Positions 11,194-20,565 of a stretch of DNA of 64,000 nt are shown here, in pieces (positions within the stretch are counted from its first letter, which is position 1; each line of letters begins with the position of its first letter). A model generated the notes under the pieces. It was not told the DNA's origin, made no database searches, and was given only the letters and a program-made list of their open reading frames with translations. The translations under genes and the position numbers were made by a program. This DNA comes from Kitasatospora aureofaciens (GTDB lineage: Bacteria; Actinomycetota; Actinomycetes; Streptomycetales; Streptomycetaceae), in contig NZ_JAHTKP010000001.1 of NCBI RefSeq assembly GCF_019192735.1, forward strand, positions 420,526 through 484,525, given 5' to 3'.

Positions 11194-11615
11194 TCCGGAA
11201 CCTCGATCTGCGGCAGCACGGACAGGTCGGCGGCGAAGCGGGCGGGGACGGGCGGCTCGGGGTCGGCCCCGGCCGGGGCGGGCTCGGCGAAGTCGGCCGC
11301 CAGTTCCGCGCGGTGGACGGCCAGGAAGGAAGCAGCGGGCGGCAGTTGGGGACGCTCGACGACCAGCAGCGGATCGGCGAGCACCGGCGTCAGCAGTCCG
11401 ACGGCCTGATCGACGGGCTCGGGCGGGAGCGGCTGCTGGAGGTCCGACTCCAGCCGCTTGTCCGGGTTTCGCAGCAGGGCGGCGGCGTCCTGGATCTGCT
11501 GGCGGGTGTACCGGGCCGCGCGCATCGCCGGGCCCACGGCGAGGTTGATCTCGCGCACCCCGGCGGTGGGCGGAACGCCCAGGACCTCGTACGGCGACGG
11601 TTCGTGCAGTGGCAT
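11190..11615 (-). CDS. Degenerate J-domain-like protein
   Basis: A 141-residue protein starting MPLHEPSPYEVLGVPPTAGV, which matches the opening of DnaJ J-domains (YxVLGV, then an acidic or variable helix). The following helix AAALLRNPDKRLESDL resembles the later J-domain helix that carries 'L.DP.KR..YD'. The HPD tripeptide needed to stimulate Hsp70 ATPase is absent, so it would be a J-like protein rather than a true co-chaperone. The rest is proline-rich with no recognised domain. It completes a GrpE/J/Hsp70 set in a single operon, overlapping the GrpE-like gene. Assignment is moderate. Confidence 0.55.
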   Translation of the reverse strand: MPLHEPSPYEVLGVPPTAGVREINLAVGPAMRAARYTRQQIQDAAALLRNPDKRLESDLQQPLPPEPVDQAVGLLTPVLADPLLVVERPQLPPAASFLAVHRAELAADFAEPAPAGADPEPPVPARFAADLSVLPQIEVPE

Positions 11616-11666
11616 GGTGAGGGTCGCTCTCCTTCGACTGCGGCCGCGGCCGCGACAACAGACGCT

Positions 11667-14600
11667 TCAGTACAGCGAGTTGATCTTGCGCTGGAGGGCG
11701 CGCAGGTCCCGGTCGTCCGGACTGTGCTCGACGGCCCGGCGGATCAGCTGCCGGGCATCCTTGAAGGCGCGCGCGTTGGCCCGCTGGACGGCGTGGGCGC
11801 TGTAGACGACGCCGAGTTCGGTGCGCAGCTTGGCGGTGTCCTCCGGGGTGCGGGACAGGGTGAGCGCCTCCTCCAGCAGCCGGGCGGCGTCGGGGTAGCG
11901 GCGGGCCTCGTAGTGGCCGATGGCCTCGCCGCGCCAGACGCTGACCATCAGACGGCGGATGTCCGGCGAGTCGTCGTAGGACAGGGCCTTGCGGAGCACC
12001 TCGGCCTGCAGCCGGAAGGGGCTGTCCTGGAGGTTGTCCAGCACGTGGTTGGCCAGCATCACGCCGACCCGGCGCGGTGCCTCCCGGGCGGTGTCGCCGT
12101 CCCACTTGGGGTCGGCGTCGAGGGCCTCGGCCATCCGGGCGACGGCGAGGGCGCGGTCCTCGGCGAGGGCGGCCGAGCGGGCCAGGCGGCGCAGCACGTA
12201 CGCCAGGCCGAGCCGGTGGTCCGGGTCCGGGTCCAGGGCGGCGAGTTCGCGCCACCGGTCCGCCGCCTCCGTCAACTCCGCGTCGGTGGCCTCCGGTTGG
12301 CTGAGCCGGCCGGCGTGGTTGCCGAGGGCCGCGATCATGAAGTGCCGGGCGGTCGGGTCGCCGGGGGCGAGGATGAGACTCTTGCGCAGCAGGGTGAGGG
12401 CGCGGGGGTAGTCCTTGGTCTCGTTGTTGATCTTCCGGGCCCACTGGGCGTAGGTGGCGCCGAGGTCGCCGCGCACCTCCGCGTGGTCGGGGGCCAACAG
12501 CAGGGCCCGTTCGAGGAGTTCGGTCGCGCCCTGCTGGTCGTCGTCGCTGCTCTTGAGCAGGGCGCGAGCGGCGCGCAGACCGGATTCGGCGGCGATGTCG
12601 GCCACGTCGCCGGGGAGTTCGGCGCCGACGAGGGTGTGGGCGCGGGTTAGGCAGTCGAGGGCCTCGCGCCAGTCCTGGTTGCGGTGGTGCTCGCGGGCCT
12701 GGCTGACCAGGGTCTCGGAGAGCAACGCCTCCCAGGCGGCCCCGCGTTCGGCCTCGGGGACCGCGTCCAGGGCGCTGACGGCGGCGGACTGGCGGCCCTG
12801 GAGCAGGAGGTACCGCTGCGGGCCGAGCTCACCGAACAGGCTGAGGGCTTGGGCGAGTTGCCGATCGCGGACGTGGCCGGGGCGGACGGCGTTGTCGAAC
12901 CTGGCGCCCCAGGCAGCGAGTTCGGGCTCCTCGCGGAGCAGCCGCTCCAGGGTCGGGCCGACCACCAGGCGGCGGGCCGGCGCCCCGGGGAGGGCGATGC
13001 TCAACTCCTGCTGGGTGAACGCCTCGGCGCTGCGGGCCTCCATGCCGAGCCGTACGGTCCACGCGGTGACCTCGTCGCCGCTGCGGCCGGCCGCCCGGTC
13101 CAGGGCGCGCAGGTCCTCCCGGAGGCGCTCGGTGAGCGCGGCGCGGGCGGCGGCGACGCGCGGCGGATCGGCCGGGCGGCCGGTGACGCGGGCGGACTCC
13201 GCCCACAGGTCGGGCTGGTGCAGGGCGGCGACGAGGCAGCCGATCGTCCACTCCCAGACCCGCTCGTCGACGTCGGCCCCGGCGGCCAGGCGGTACCCGG
13301 CCAGGCCCAGCGCGTGGAGCAGGCGGGGGTGGGCCGGGTCCTTGAGCAGCAGCGCGTGGTAGGCGTGCCAGGCGTCCCAGCGGCGGCCCGCGGCGGCGTG
13401 GCCGTGGGCCTCGTGCTCGGCCAGCACGCCGAGGGTGGCGGCGGCCTGCGGGTGGTCGGGCGTCAGCCGCAGGACCTCGCGCAGGTCGCCGGCGGCCTGC
13501 CCGGGCTCGCCCGCGTCGAGCCGGGCGGCGGCCCGGCGGACCAGGACGGCGGTGCGCTCCCGGACGGCGACCTCCGGCAGCTCGGCCAACGCCTCGTCCA
13601 GGCGGCCCAGTTCGGCGCGGAGCAGGGCGAGGTCCAGCCGGACGGGCGCGGCGGCGGCGCTCTCGCCGAACGCGTCCGCCCAGGCGGCGAGGGTCGGCTC
13701 GGCCAGCTCCGGCGTGCCGGCCCGGCGGGCACAGTCCAGAACGGCACGCAGGGCGGGGCCGGCACAGCGGACGCAGCGCGGCGAGGCGGAGCCGGCGGGC
13801 CGGTGCAGGTGCGCGGCGCACGCCTCCCGCCCGCAGCCGCCACAGGCGCCGATGGCGGGGCTGGCGCACACGGCGCACTCCGCGTCCTCGATGGGCAGGG
13901 CCGGGGCTGCGTACGGGCCACCGACGGGCGGGGCGGAGTACGGGGTCGGGTCGGAAGCCTCCGAGGCCGCGCCCCTAACGGCCGCAGCCGGCGGGCCGAA
14001 CGCGCCCCCGACGGGCGGAGCAGCGTACGGCGACGAGCCAGAAGCATCCGACGCCGCACCCACAACACCCGCCGCCGGCCCCGGCGCGGACAGGAAGTGC
14101 CGGTGCCACTCCAGCGCGGCGCCCCAGTTCCCGGCCCGCTCCGCGAGCAGCGCGCGCAGCCGGGCGAAGGCAGGGTCCCCCGCCGGGTCGGCCTCCAGCG
14201 GCGCGAGCAGGGCGACCGTCTGCACCGGGCGGCCGGTCAGCAACGCGGCGGCGGCCAGGTGGTAGCGATCCCGCAGCCCCGCGGCCGGGTCGAGCAGCCC
14301 GGGCAGCGCCTCCGCCGCACCCTCGGCCAGGGCGAGCGCGGCCCGCAGCCGCCCCTGCCGTCCGCTGACCGCGCCGGGAAGCGAATCGGCGAGGGTGAGG
14401 GCCTCCCTGGCGTACGTCCGGGCGTCCGGGCTGTCACGGTCTACGACAAGCCAGTGCGCGGCCTCGCGCAGGGCGGCCTCGCGCAGGGCGTGGCGGTAGC
14501 CGGCAACGGCCGGGTCGTCGGCGACCGCCTGCTCCCACAGCTGCCGGGCCGTCACCGGTTCGGCCGCCAGGCCTCCCCGGGCCAGCCGGTCGCGGACCAC

Positions 14601-15905
14601 GGCGAGCCACGTGCGCAGGTCGTCGTCACGCAGCCCCTCGAAGCGCGTCAGCGCGCCCACCAGGTTGCCCGACCTGGCGCACGCCAGCCCGTGGTGGAAG
14701 GCGGCGATCCGGCCCCAGCGGGAGTCGTCCCCGGCCTCGGCGCGCAGCAACGGCTCGGCCTCGGCCGTCCGTCCGGCGGCGAGCAGCGCCGCGCCGAGCC
14801 GGACCCGGGCCGGGCGCCAGTCGGGGGCCAGGGCGAGGCCGGTGCGGTAGTCGTCGGCAGCCTCGGCGGGCCGCTGGGACCGCTCGTGTACCAGGGCCAG
14901 GCCGAACCGGGCCGGGGCGAAGGCGGGTTGGGCCGCGAGCGCGGCCGTGAACTGTTCCTCGGCCTGGTCGTCCGCGCCGAGCAGCAGCGCGAGCCGGCCC
15001 AGCGCGTAGCGTGGGCGCGGGTCCCAGGAGGCCTCGCCGGCCGCGCCCTGGAGGTCGGCCCAGGCAGTCTCGGTCTCGCCGAGTCGCTGCCGGGCCAGAC
15101 CGCGGAACAGCAGGCACTCGCTGCGCAGCGCCGGGCCCCGGGACCAGCGGAACGCCTCGCCGGGCGCGCGCCGCAGCGCCTCGTCGAAGGCGGCGACCGC
15201 AGGCACGTCCCGGTGCAGCGCGAACAGCTGCGCGCCCCAGCGGAACCAGATCTCGCCGCCACCACCCGGTGCGGCCCCCGCCAGCAGGGCCTCCGCCTCG
15301 GCCGCGCGCTCGGTGCCGCGCAGCACGGCCGCCCGGGCCAGCACCGGCCAGTCCCGGCCGGGCAGCGCGGCGAGGGACTGCTGCGTCGCGTTGTCGCGCT
15401 GCTCGAACGGGCCCTCGTGGCAGAGCCGTTGGAGCCAGTCCAGGGCGCGGGCAGCCACCTCCGCCTCGCCGCCCGGTTCGGCGCCTCCGGCCGTCACCTG
15501 CAGGAACGCCAGCACCACCCCGAGGTCGCCGTCGGCCGCCTGCATCCGCTCCTCGGCCAGCCGGCACAGGCTCCACCGGGGCAACTGCCGGGAGGGGTCG
15601 GGCAGAAGCGGGAAGGCCTCGCGGTGGAGGGCGAGGGCGGCCTCGGCGTCGCCGGAGGCGATCGTCGCCTCGGCCTGGCCGAGCAGGGCAAGGCCCCGCT
15701 GCTCCGGCGCAGCCGCCAGTCGGCCCGCCAGCTTCGCGTACTGGCGCCGGGCCTGTTGCGGCTTGCCCGCCGCGAGCCGCTCCGCCGCCCTGGCCAGCGC
15801 CTTCGCCACCGACTCCGGGTCGATCGCCCGCCGGCGGCGGACCAGCAGAACGCCCGCGACACCGGCGAGTGCCACCACGATCAGCAGCACCGCGAGCTGC
15901 GCCAT
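11667..15905 (-). CDS. Large membrane-anchored TPR-like repeat protein
   Basis: A 1412-residue protein. Residues 4-23 form one membrane segment followed by RRRR, so the rest should be cytoplasmic. Almost all the remainder is Ala/Leu/Arg-rich helical repeats of TPR type (for example EAALALHREAFPLLPD, QAEEQFTAALAAQPAFAPA, DYRTGLALAPDWRPARV). About residues 670-715 hold a cysteine/histidine cluster (CAVCASPAIGACGGCGREAC, AAHLH, CVRCAG) resembling a B-box or zinc ribbon. It is the first gene of the leftward operon that continues into J-like, GrpE-like and Hsp70 genes, and could be the scaffold that places the chaperone at the membrane. That role is inference. Confidence 0.78.
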   Translation of the reverse strand: MAQLAVLLIVVALAGVAGVLLVRRRRAIDPESVAKALARAAERLAAGKPQQARRQYAKLAGRLAAAPEQRGLALLGQAEATIASGDAEAALALHREAFPLLPDPSRQLPRWSLCRLAEERMQAADGDLGVVLAFLQVTAGGAEPGGEAEVAARALDWLQRLCHEGPFEQRDNATQQSLAALPGRDWPVLARAAVLRGTERAAEAEALLAGAAPGGGGEIWFRWGAQLFALHRDVPAVAAFDEALRRAPGEAFRWSRGPALRSECLLFRGLARQRLGETETAWADLQGAAGEASWDPRPRYALGRLALLLGADDQAEEQFTAALAAQPAFAPARFGLALVHERSQRPAEAADDYRTGLALAPDWRPARVRLGAALLAAGRTAEAEPLLRAEAGDDSRWGRIAAFHHGLACARSGNLVGALTRFEGLRDDDLRTWLAVVRDRLARGGLAAEPVTARQLWEQAVADDPAVAGYRHALREAALREAAHWLVVDRDSPDARTYAREALTLADSLPGAVSGRQGRLRAALALAEGAAEALPGLLDPAAGLRDRYHLAAAALLTGRPVQTVALLAPLEADPAGDPAFARLRALLAERAGNWGAALEWHRHFLSAPGPAAGVVGAASDASGSSPYAAPPVGGAFGPPAAAVRGAASEASDPTPYSAPPVGGPYAAPALPIEDAECAVCASPAIGACGGCGREACAAHLHRPAGSASPRCVRCAGPALRAVLDCARRAGTPELAEPTLAAWADAFGESAAAAPVRLDLALLRAELGRLDEALAELPEVAVRERTAVLVRRAAARLDAGEPGQAAGDLREVLRLTPDHPQAAATLGVLAEHEAHGHAAAGRRWDAWHAYHALLLKDPAHPRLLHALGLAGYRLAAGADVDERVWEWTIGCLVAALHQPDLWAESARVTGRPADPPRVAAARAALTERLREDLRALDRAAGRSGDEVTAWTVRLGMEARSAEAFTQQELSIALPGAPARRLVVGPTLERLLREEPELAAWGARFDNAVRPGHVRDRQLAQALSLFGELGPQRYLLLQGRQSAAVSALDAVPEAERGAAWEALLSETLVSQAREHHRNQDWREALDCLTRAHTLVGAELPGDVADIAAESGLRAARALLKSSDDDQQGATELLERALLLAPDHAEVRGDLGATYAQWARKINNETKDYPRALTLLRKSLILAPGDPTARHFMIAALGNHAGRLSQPEATDAELTEAADRWRELAALDPDPDHRLGLAYVLRRLARSAALAEDRALAVARMAEALDADPKWDGDTAREAPRRVGVMLANHVLDNLQDSPFRLQAEVLRKALSYDDSPDIRRLMVSVWRGEAIGHYEARRYPDAARLLEEALTLSRTPEDTAKLRTELGVVYSAHAVQRANARAFKDARQLIRRAVEHSPDDRDLRALQRKINSLY

Positions 15906-15941
15906 GCCCCGTCCCCCTGCGCTCCGAAACCGCCCCCTCTA

Positions 15942-15965
15942 TGATCAAATACATACTGTTGATCA
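15942..15965. promoter_or_regulatory. Inverted repeat between the TPR gene and the kinase-like gene
   Basis: A perfect inverted repeat TGATCAA / TTGATCA (15942-15948 and 15959-15965) with a 10-base spacer, in an unusually AT-rich patch of this 208-base divergent gap. A TTGACG hexamer follows at 15970-15975. It is a reasonable operator or promoter element for both transcripts. Confidence 0.45.
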
Positions 15966-16113
15966 TGAGTTGACGTTATTTCATGATGTTGCTCAGCGAG
16001 CATCAGGATAGGCCCTCGATGGGGTGGCGGACCAGGAACGAGCACTATCCTGGGCAGCGCGAGCAGCCGGACCGCCGTCGACGGCCCGGGGTCAGGCGTC
16101 AGGCGGGGGATGA

Positions 16114-17907
16114 GTGTCCGAGTCGCGTTGGGTGCCCGGGCTCCGGTTCGGGCCGGAGTTCGACCCCGAGCAGTACGAGCTCCTCGAATTCCACCACCGG
16201 GGCGGCGAGGCCGAGGTGTGGCGGGCCGTTCGTACCGGCCACAACGGGCGCAAGGAGCTCGTCGCCGCGAAGATCATGCTCGAACGGGACCCCTCCGAGG
16301 TCCGGCGCTGGCTCGGCCGCTGGGACGACGTCTCGCACAACGCCCACCGCCTCGGCGTCACCGACCTCGTCGTGCCCAGCTTCCTCCTCGGCCCCTCCCC
16401 GCACCGGCCCGGCACCGCGCCCACCGGCGGCCTGCTCGGCTACCAGATCTCCCCCTGGGTCGACGGCGTCCCGCTCCACACCTGGGCCCGCACCAACCGC
16501 GGCGGACCCGCGGCCGCCGCCGAGGTCCTCGCCCGGCTCTGCCGCATAGTCGACGAACTGCACCGCAAGCGCTGGGTCCACCGGGACATCTCCCCCGCCA
16601 ACGTCCTCGTCGACGGCGACGGCCAGGTCAAGCTCATCGACCTCACCTTCCTCACCCCGCTCGACCTCACCCTCACCGTCGCCGTGTTCACCCCCGGCCA
16701 CGTCCCGCCCGAGGCCGAACAGGTCGGCGGCTTCCCGACCACCGCCAAGGACCTCTTCGCCGTCGGCACCCTCGCCCGCAACCTGCTGCTGCCCGAACAC
16801 GGCCGCCTCGACCACCGGCTGGCCGCCGAGCAGGCCCGCGCCGAAATGCTCGCCGCCGGGTACGGCGAGGAACTCGCCCAGTGGGCCTGCGAACCGCTCG
16901 CCCGCGACCCCGACCGCCGCCCCGCCCCGCTCGGGCCCTGGGCGGCACGCGGGCGCGAACTCCTGCGGTCCCACCGGCCGTTGCCGCGCACCATGGGCCT
17001 GGCCGTGCTGCCCGACGCGGCCGGGCGCCCGCTGGTGGCCGCAGCCGGGCCGAGCGGGGGCGTGCTGCTGGCCGGTCCCGGCGGCGCCGGGTTGCGGGCG
17101 CCGGCCGGACAGGGGCCGGGAGCGGTGCGGGAGTTGGTGTGCGGACGGGCGGGGCGCGACGGCGAGCTGGTGCTGTGCGCCGAGGACGGCACCGGCACGC
17201 TGTGGGTCGGCACCGCCGCCGGCTGGTGGGAGGCCGCGCGCGGCGTCACCGGACTGGCGGGTGCGGTCGACTCGGCCGGCGAGCTGACGGTCTGGACGGC
17301 CGCCGGCGGCGCCCTCCACTCCTACCGCTGGGCCCCCGGCCGCACCCTCACCGGCCGCGAACTGCCCGGCTGCCCCGCCGACCGGGTGCTCGCCGCCGTC
17401 GAGGAACGGCCCGGCGGCTGGCTCGTCCTCGTCGAGCACCGCGACCGCGTCCTGAGCTGGCGGCCCGGATCCGGATCGTCCTCCACCCCGCTCGGGCCCC
17501 CCGGCCCGCTGAGGTCCGGCGCACTCGCCCGCTCGTCCGCCGGCCCCCAGGCCGCCACCCTGCGTGTGGACGGATCCGTCCAGCTGCACACCCTCGGCAC
17601 GGCCGGCGCCCCGGCCGAGATCGGCGACGGCGAACCCTCCCTCGGCGTGGCCATGGCGGGCCACCGCGGCGGCCCCACCATAGCCCTGGCCGGCGAGGGC
17701 GGCGTCCGCCTCCGCCTCCCGGCCGCAGGCGCCTCCCGCCGCCCCCGCTGGTGGCGCCCGACGCTGCGGCCCTCCAGCCGCGTCGCCCTGGCCGTCGGCG
17801 ACGACTGGCGCCTGTGCCTGGCGGCGGTGGTGGAGGGCGAGTTGCAGTGCTGGCAGGAGGATGCGGCCTACCGGTGGCAGTCGGTGACGCTGCCGGACGC
17901 GACGTGA
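16114..17907 (+). CDS. Protein kinase-like domain fused to a probable beta-propeller
   Basis: A 597-residue protein. Residues 15-285 look like a Hanks-type kinase: a lysine strand (KELVAAKIMLERD), the catalytic loop WVHRDISPANVLVDGDG with Asp and Asn present, and a DFG-equivalent that reads LIDLTF. The glycine loop is poorly conserved (HHRGGEAEVWRAV). From about residue 295 the sequence is a series of short Gly/Trp-rich strands, consistent with a propeller sensor but not assignable to a named repeat. It is divergent from the TPR-Hsp70 operon across a 208-base gap and very likely part of the same system. Start is GTG with a GGCGGGGGA site close upstream. Activity versus pseudokinase is uncertain. 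Confidence 0.75.
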   Translation: MSESRWVPGLRFGPEFDPEQYELLEFHHRGGEAEVWRAVRTGHNGRKELVAAKIMLERDPSEVRRWLGRWDDVSHNAHRLGVTDLVVPSFLLGPSPHRPGTAPTGGLLGYQISPWVDGVPLHTWARTNRGGPAAAAEVLARLCRIVDELHRKRWVHRDISPANVLVDGDGQVKLIDLTFLTPLDLTLTVAVFTPGHVPPEAEQVGGFPTTAKDLFAVGTLARNLLLPEHGRLDHRLAAEQARAEMLAAGYGEELAQWACEPLARDPDRRPAPLGPWAARGRELLRSHRPLPRTMGLAVLPDAAGRPLVAAAGPSGGVLLAGPGGAGLRAPAGQGPGAVRELVCGRAGRDGELVLCAEDGTGTLWVGTAAGWWEAARGVTGLAGAVDSAGELTVWTAAGGALHSYRWAPGRTLTGRELPGCPADRVLAAVEERPGGWLVLVEHRDRVLSWRPGSGSSSTPLGPPGPLRSGALARSSAGPQAATLRVDGSVQLHTLGTAGAPAEIGDGEPSLGVAMAGHRGGPTIALAGEGGVRLRLPAAGASRRPRWWRPTLRPSSRVALAVGDDWRLCLAAVVEGELQCWQEDAAYRWQSVTLPDAT

Positions 17908-17938
17908 CTCCGCTGCCTGCTCCAAGTGCGAAGACGCC

Positions 17939-18985
17939 TCAGGCCCCGGCGCCCGCCGGGTCCGGGACCACGTGGACCGGGCCGGCCGCGCCGACGTACG
18001 CCTCGCCCGGACCCCAGGGGAGCTCGGCGTAGGCGACCAGCGTTTCCGGCAGTCCGGCCGCCTCGGGGCGGAGTTCGATGCGGTGGTCGTGCCCGCGGAA
18101 GTCGGAGCCGAGCACCCGCGCCCGGACGGCGCCGGGGGCGGGGTCGGCGGTGAGGCGCAGCTGGCGGGGGCGCAGGAGGGCGAGCCCGCGGCGGGCGCCC
18201 GAGGCCTCGCCCGCCAGAGGAAGGGTGCCGAAGGCGGTCTGGGCCCGGGCGTCGGTGAGTTCGGCGGGGACGAGGTTGGCCTCGCCGAGGACGCGGGCGA
18301 CGGCGGCGTCGGCCGGCCGGTGGTAGAGGGTGTCGGGCGTGCCGGCCTGGGCGATCCGGCCGTCCCGCAGCACGGCGACGGTGTCGGCGAACGACAGGGC
18401 CTCGTCCTGGTCGTGGGTGACCAGGATCGCCGTGGTCCCCGTCTGCCGCAGGGTGGCGGCGACCTCGCGCCGAAGCTCGGCCCGCAGCGCGGCGTCGAGG
18501 GCGGAGAACGGCTCGTCCAGCAGGAGCAGCCCGGGCCGCGGCGCCAGCGCGCGGGCGAGGGCGACGCGCTGCTGCTGGCCGCCGGACAGCTGGTGCGGAC
18601 GGCGGTCGCCGAGCCCGGCGAGCCCGACCAGCTCCAGGAGCTCGCCGACCCGGGCACGCCGTTCCGAACGCGGCAGCCCGAAGCCGATGTTGGCGGCGAC
18701 CGTGAGGTGCGGGAACAGCGCGCCGTCCTGCGGTACGAGCCCGATGTTGCGACGTTCCGCGGGGAGCCTGGTCCGCCCGTCGTCGAGCGTGCGGCCGTGC
18801 AGCACGACCTGCCCGGCCGCGGCCGGGTGGAAGCCGGCTACGACCCTCAGGAGGGTGGACTTGCCGCAGCCGGACGGGCCGAGGATGCAGGCGAGGGCGC
18901 CGTCGTCGACGGTCAGGTCGATGCCGTCGAGGACCGTGCTGCGGCCGTGGGTGGCGTGCAGGGCGGTCAGGGTGAGTCCGGTCAT
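17939..18985 (-). CDS. ABC transporter ATP-binding protein, ferric iron type (FbpC/PotA-like)
   Basis: A 348-residue ABC ATPase. Walker A is GPSGCGKSTLL, the Q loop lies at LVPQDGALFPH, the signature is LSGGQQQRVALARAL, Walker B is GLLLLDEPFSALDA and the switch is VTHDQDEA. The C-terminal 110 residues form a TOBE-like regulatory domain, as in FbpC and other CUT1-like importers. The start overlaps the permease stop by four bases (ATGA). It energises the permease and binding protein encoded just upstream. It converges with the kinase-like gene, 31 bases away. Confidence 0.93.
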   Translation of the reverse strand: MTGLTLTALHATHGRSTVLDGIDLTVDDGALACILGPSGCGKSTLLRVVAGFHPAAAGQVVLHGRTLDDGRTRLPAERRNIGLVPQDGALFPHLTVAANIGFGLPRSERRARVGELLELVGLAGLGDRRPHQLSGGQQQRVALARALAPRPGLLLLDEPFSALDAALRAELRREVAATLRQTGTTAILVTHDQDEALSFADTVAVLRDGRIAQAGTPDTLYHRPADAAVARVLGEANLVPAELTDARAQTAFGTLPLAGEASGARRGLALLRPRQLRLTADPAPGAVRARVLGSDFRGHDHRIELRPEAAGLPETLVAYAELPWGPGEAYVGAAGPVHVVPDPAGAGA

Positions 18986-20565
18986 GAGTTCTTCCCGGGG
19001 CGGCCGAGGGTGCGGCGGGTCAGCAGGAGGACGGAGGGGACGGACAGCGCGACCATGAGGGCCGCGTACGGCGCCGCCGCCCCGTACGCGAGGCCGCTGG
19101 TGTACACCCAGAACTGGGTGGCCAGGGTCTGCGTGCCGGTGGGGCGCAGCAGGAGGGTGGCGGTGAGCTCGGTGGAGGCGGTGAGGCCGACCATGGCGAC
19201 GGCCGCACCGAGGCCGGGCAGGACGAGCGGCAGGGTGACCCGGCCGAGGACCGCCAGCGGCCGGGTGCCGAGCGAGCGGGCGGCCTCCTCGACGCCGGGC
19301 GGCACCTGGGCGAGGGCCGCGCGGACGGCGGTGAGGGCGAGCGGGAAGAACAGCACGACGTACCCGGCGATGAGCATCGGCGGCTGCTGGTACAGGGGTT
19401 GGGCGTAGCGGACGGCGAAGTACACGACCGAGAGCGCGACCGCGATGCCGGGCAGCGCCCGGGTGAGGTAGGCGACGCGTTCGACGGCCCGGGCGGGCCG
19501 GGTGCCGCGCCGCCACGCGTACAGGGCGACGGGGACGGCCGCGGCGGTGGCGACGAGCGCGGCGCCGAGTGCGTAGCCGAGGGTGGCGAGGGTCGCGCCG
19601 AGGACGGAGGCGGACGGCAGGGTCGTCGAGCTGCCCTTGATGAGCCAGTATCCGAGCGCGTACAGCGGCACGCCGAGCGAGACCGCGACCAGCGCGGCGA
19701 GGGCGGCGAGCGCCGGCACCGTCCACCGGCCGAGCCGGACGGGCGGCGCGGTGCGGGCGAGGGCGCCGTGCCGGGTGACGCGGGCGTGCCGGCCGGCCCA
19801 GGCCTCCAGTCCGACCAGCAGCAGCGCCAGCGCCACCAGCACCAGGGTGAGCAGCGAGGCGGAGGCCGCGTCGAAGCCGAGCTTGTACTGGGTGAACACG
19901 GCGGTGGCGAACGTGGTGTAGCGCAGCATCGCGAACGCGCCGTACTCGCCGAGGAGGTAGAGCGAGACGAGCAGGACGCCGCCGGCCAGCGCGGGCCGGG
20001 TGAGCGGCATGGTGACCCGCCACAGGGTGGCGAGCCGGCCGCGGCCGAGCGAGCGGGAGACCTCCTCGGCGGCGGCGTCGCCGTGCCGCAGGGCGGCCGC
20101 GACGGGCAGGAACACCAGCGGGTACAGCGAGCAGGTCATCACCAGCACCGCGCCCCAGTAGCCGTGGACGGAGCGGAACAGCGAGACCCAGGAGTAGCCG
20201 CGGACGAACTCCGGTACGGCGAGGGGGAGGGCGAGCGCGACGGTCCACGCGCGGCGCCCGGGCAGGGCGGTGCGCTCGACCAGGTAGGCGGCGCCGAAGC
20301 CGAGGACGGCGGTGGCGAGGGTGACGGCGGCGGCCAGGGTGACGGTGTGCCAGAGCAGGGTGGCGATCAGCGGGCGGCCGAGCAGCCGCCGGGTCTGCTC
20401 CCAACCGGCCTGCGCGGCCTGGGCGATGACGAAGCCGAGCGGCGAGGCGACCACCGCGACGACGACGGTGGCGACGGGTGCGAGCACGCCGGTGGCCCGC
20501 CACCGCCGGAGCGGGGACGGGCCGTTGGCACGAGCGGCGCCCCGGGGGTGAGACCCAACAGTCAC
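18982..20565 (-). CDS. Iron ABC transporter permease (two fused permease halves)
   Basis: A 527-residue membrane protein with two tandem binding-protein-dependent permease domains, about 12 hydrophobic segments in all, as in FbpB-type ferric importers. EAA loops are visible twice: AAAEEVSRSLGRGRLATLW near residue 175 and GVEEAARSLGTRPLAVLGRV near residue 435; these contact the ATPase. The start is taken as the GTG at 20565, which overlaps the binding-protein stop (GTGA). The frame is open much further upstream but only as a shadow of the binding-protein gene. Confidence 0.92.
   Translation of the reverse strand: MTVGSHPRGAARANGPSPLRRWRATGVLAPVATVVVAVVASPLGFVIAQAAQAGWEQTRRLLGRPLIATLLWHTVTLAAAVTLATAVLGFGAAYLVERTALPGRRAWTVALALPLAVPEFVRGYSWVSLFRSVHGYWGAVLVMTCSLYPLVFLPVAAALRHGDAAAEEVSRSLGRGRLATLWRVTMPLTRPALAGGVLLVSLYLLGEYGAFAMLRYTTFATAVFTQYKLGFDAASASLLTLVLVALALLLVGLEAWAGRHARVTRHGALARTAPPVRLGRWTVPALAALAALVAVSLGVPLYALGYWLIKGSSTTLPSASVLGATLATLGYALGAALVATAAAVPVALYAWRRGTRPARAVERVAYLTRALPGIAVALSVVYFAVRYAQPLYQQPPMLIAGYVVLFFPLALTAVRAALAQVPPGVEEAARSLGTRPLAVLGRVTLPLVLPGLGAAVAMVGLTASTELTATLLLRPTGTQTLATQFWVYTSGLAYGAAAPYAALMVALSVPSVLLLTRRTLGRPGKNS

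Noticed and set aside
12684..15944. Long + strand frame opposite the TPR protein gene
   Set aside because: Low-complexity Arg/Gly/Gln translation with no domain; the leftward frame has a membrane segment, repeats and an operon context.
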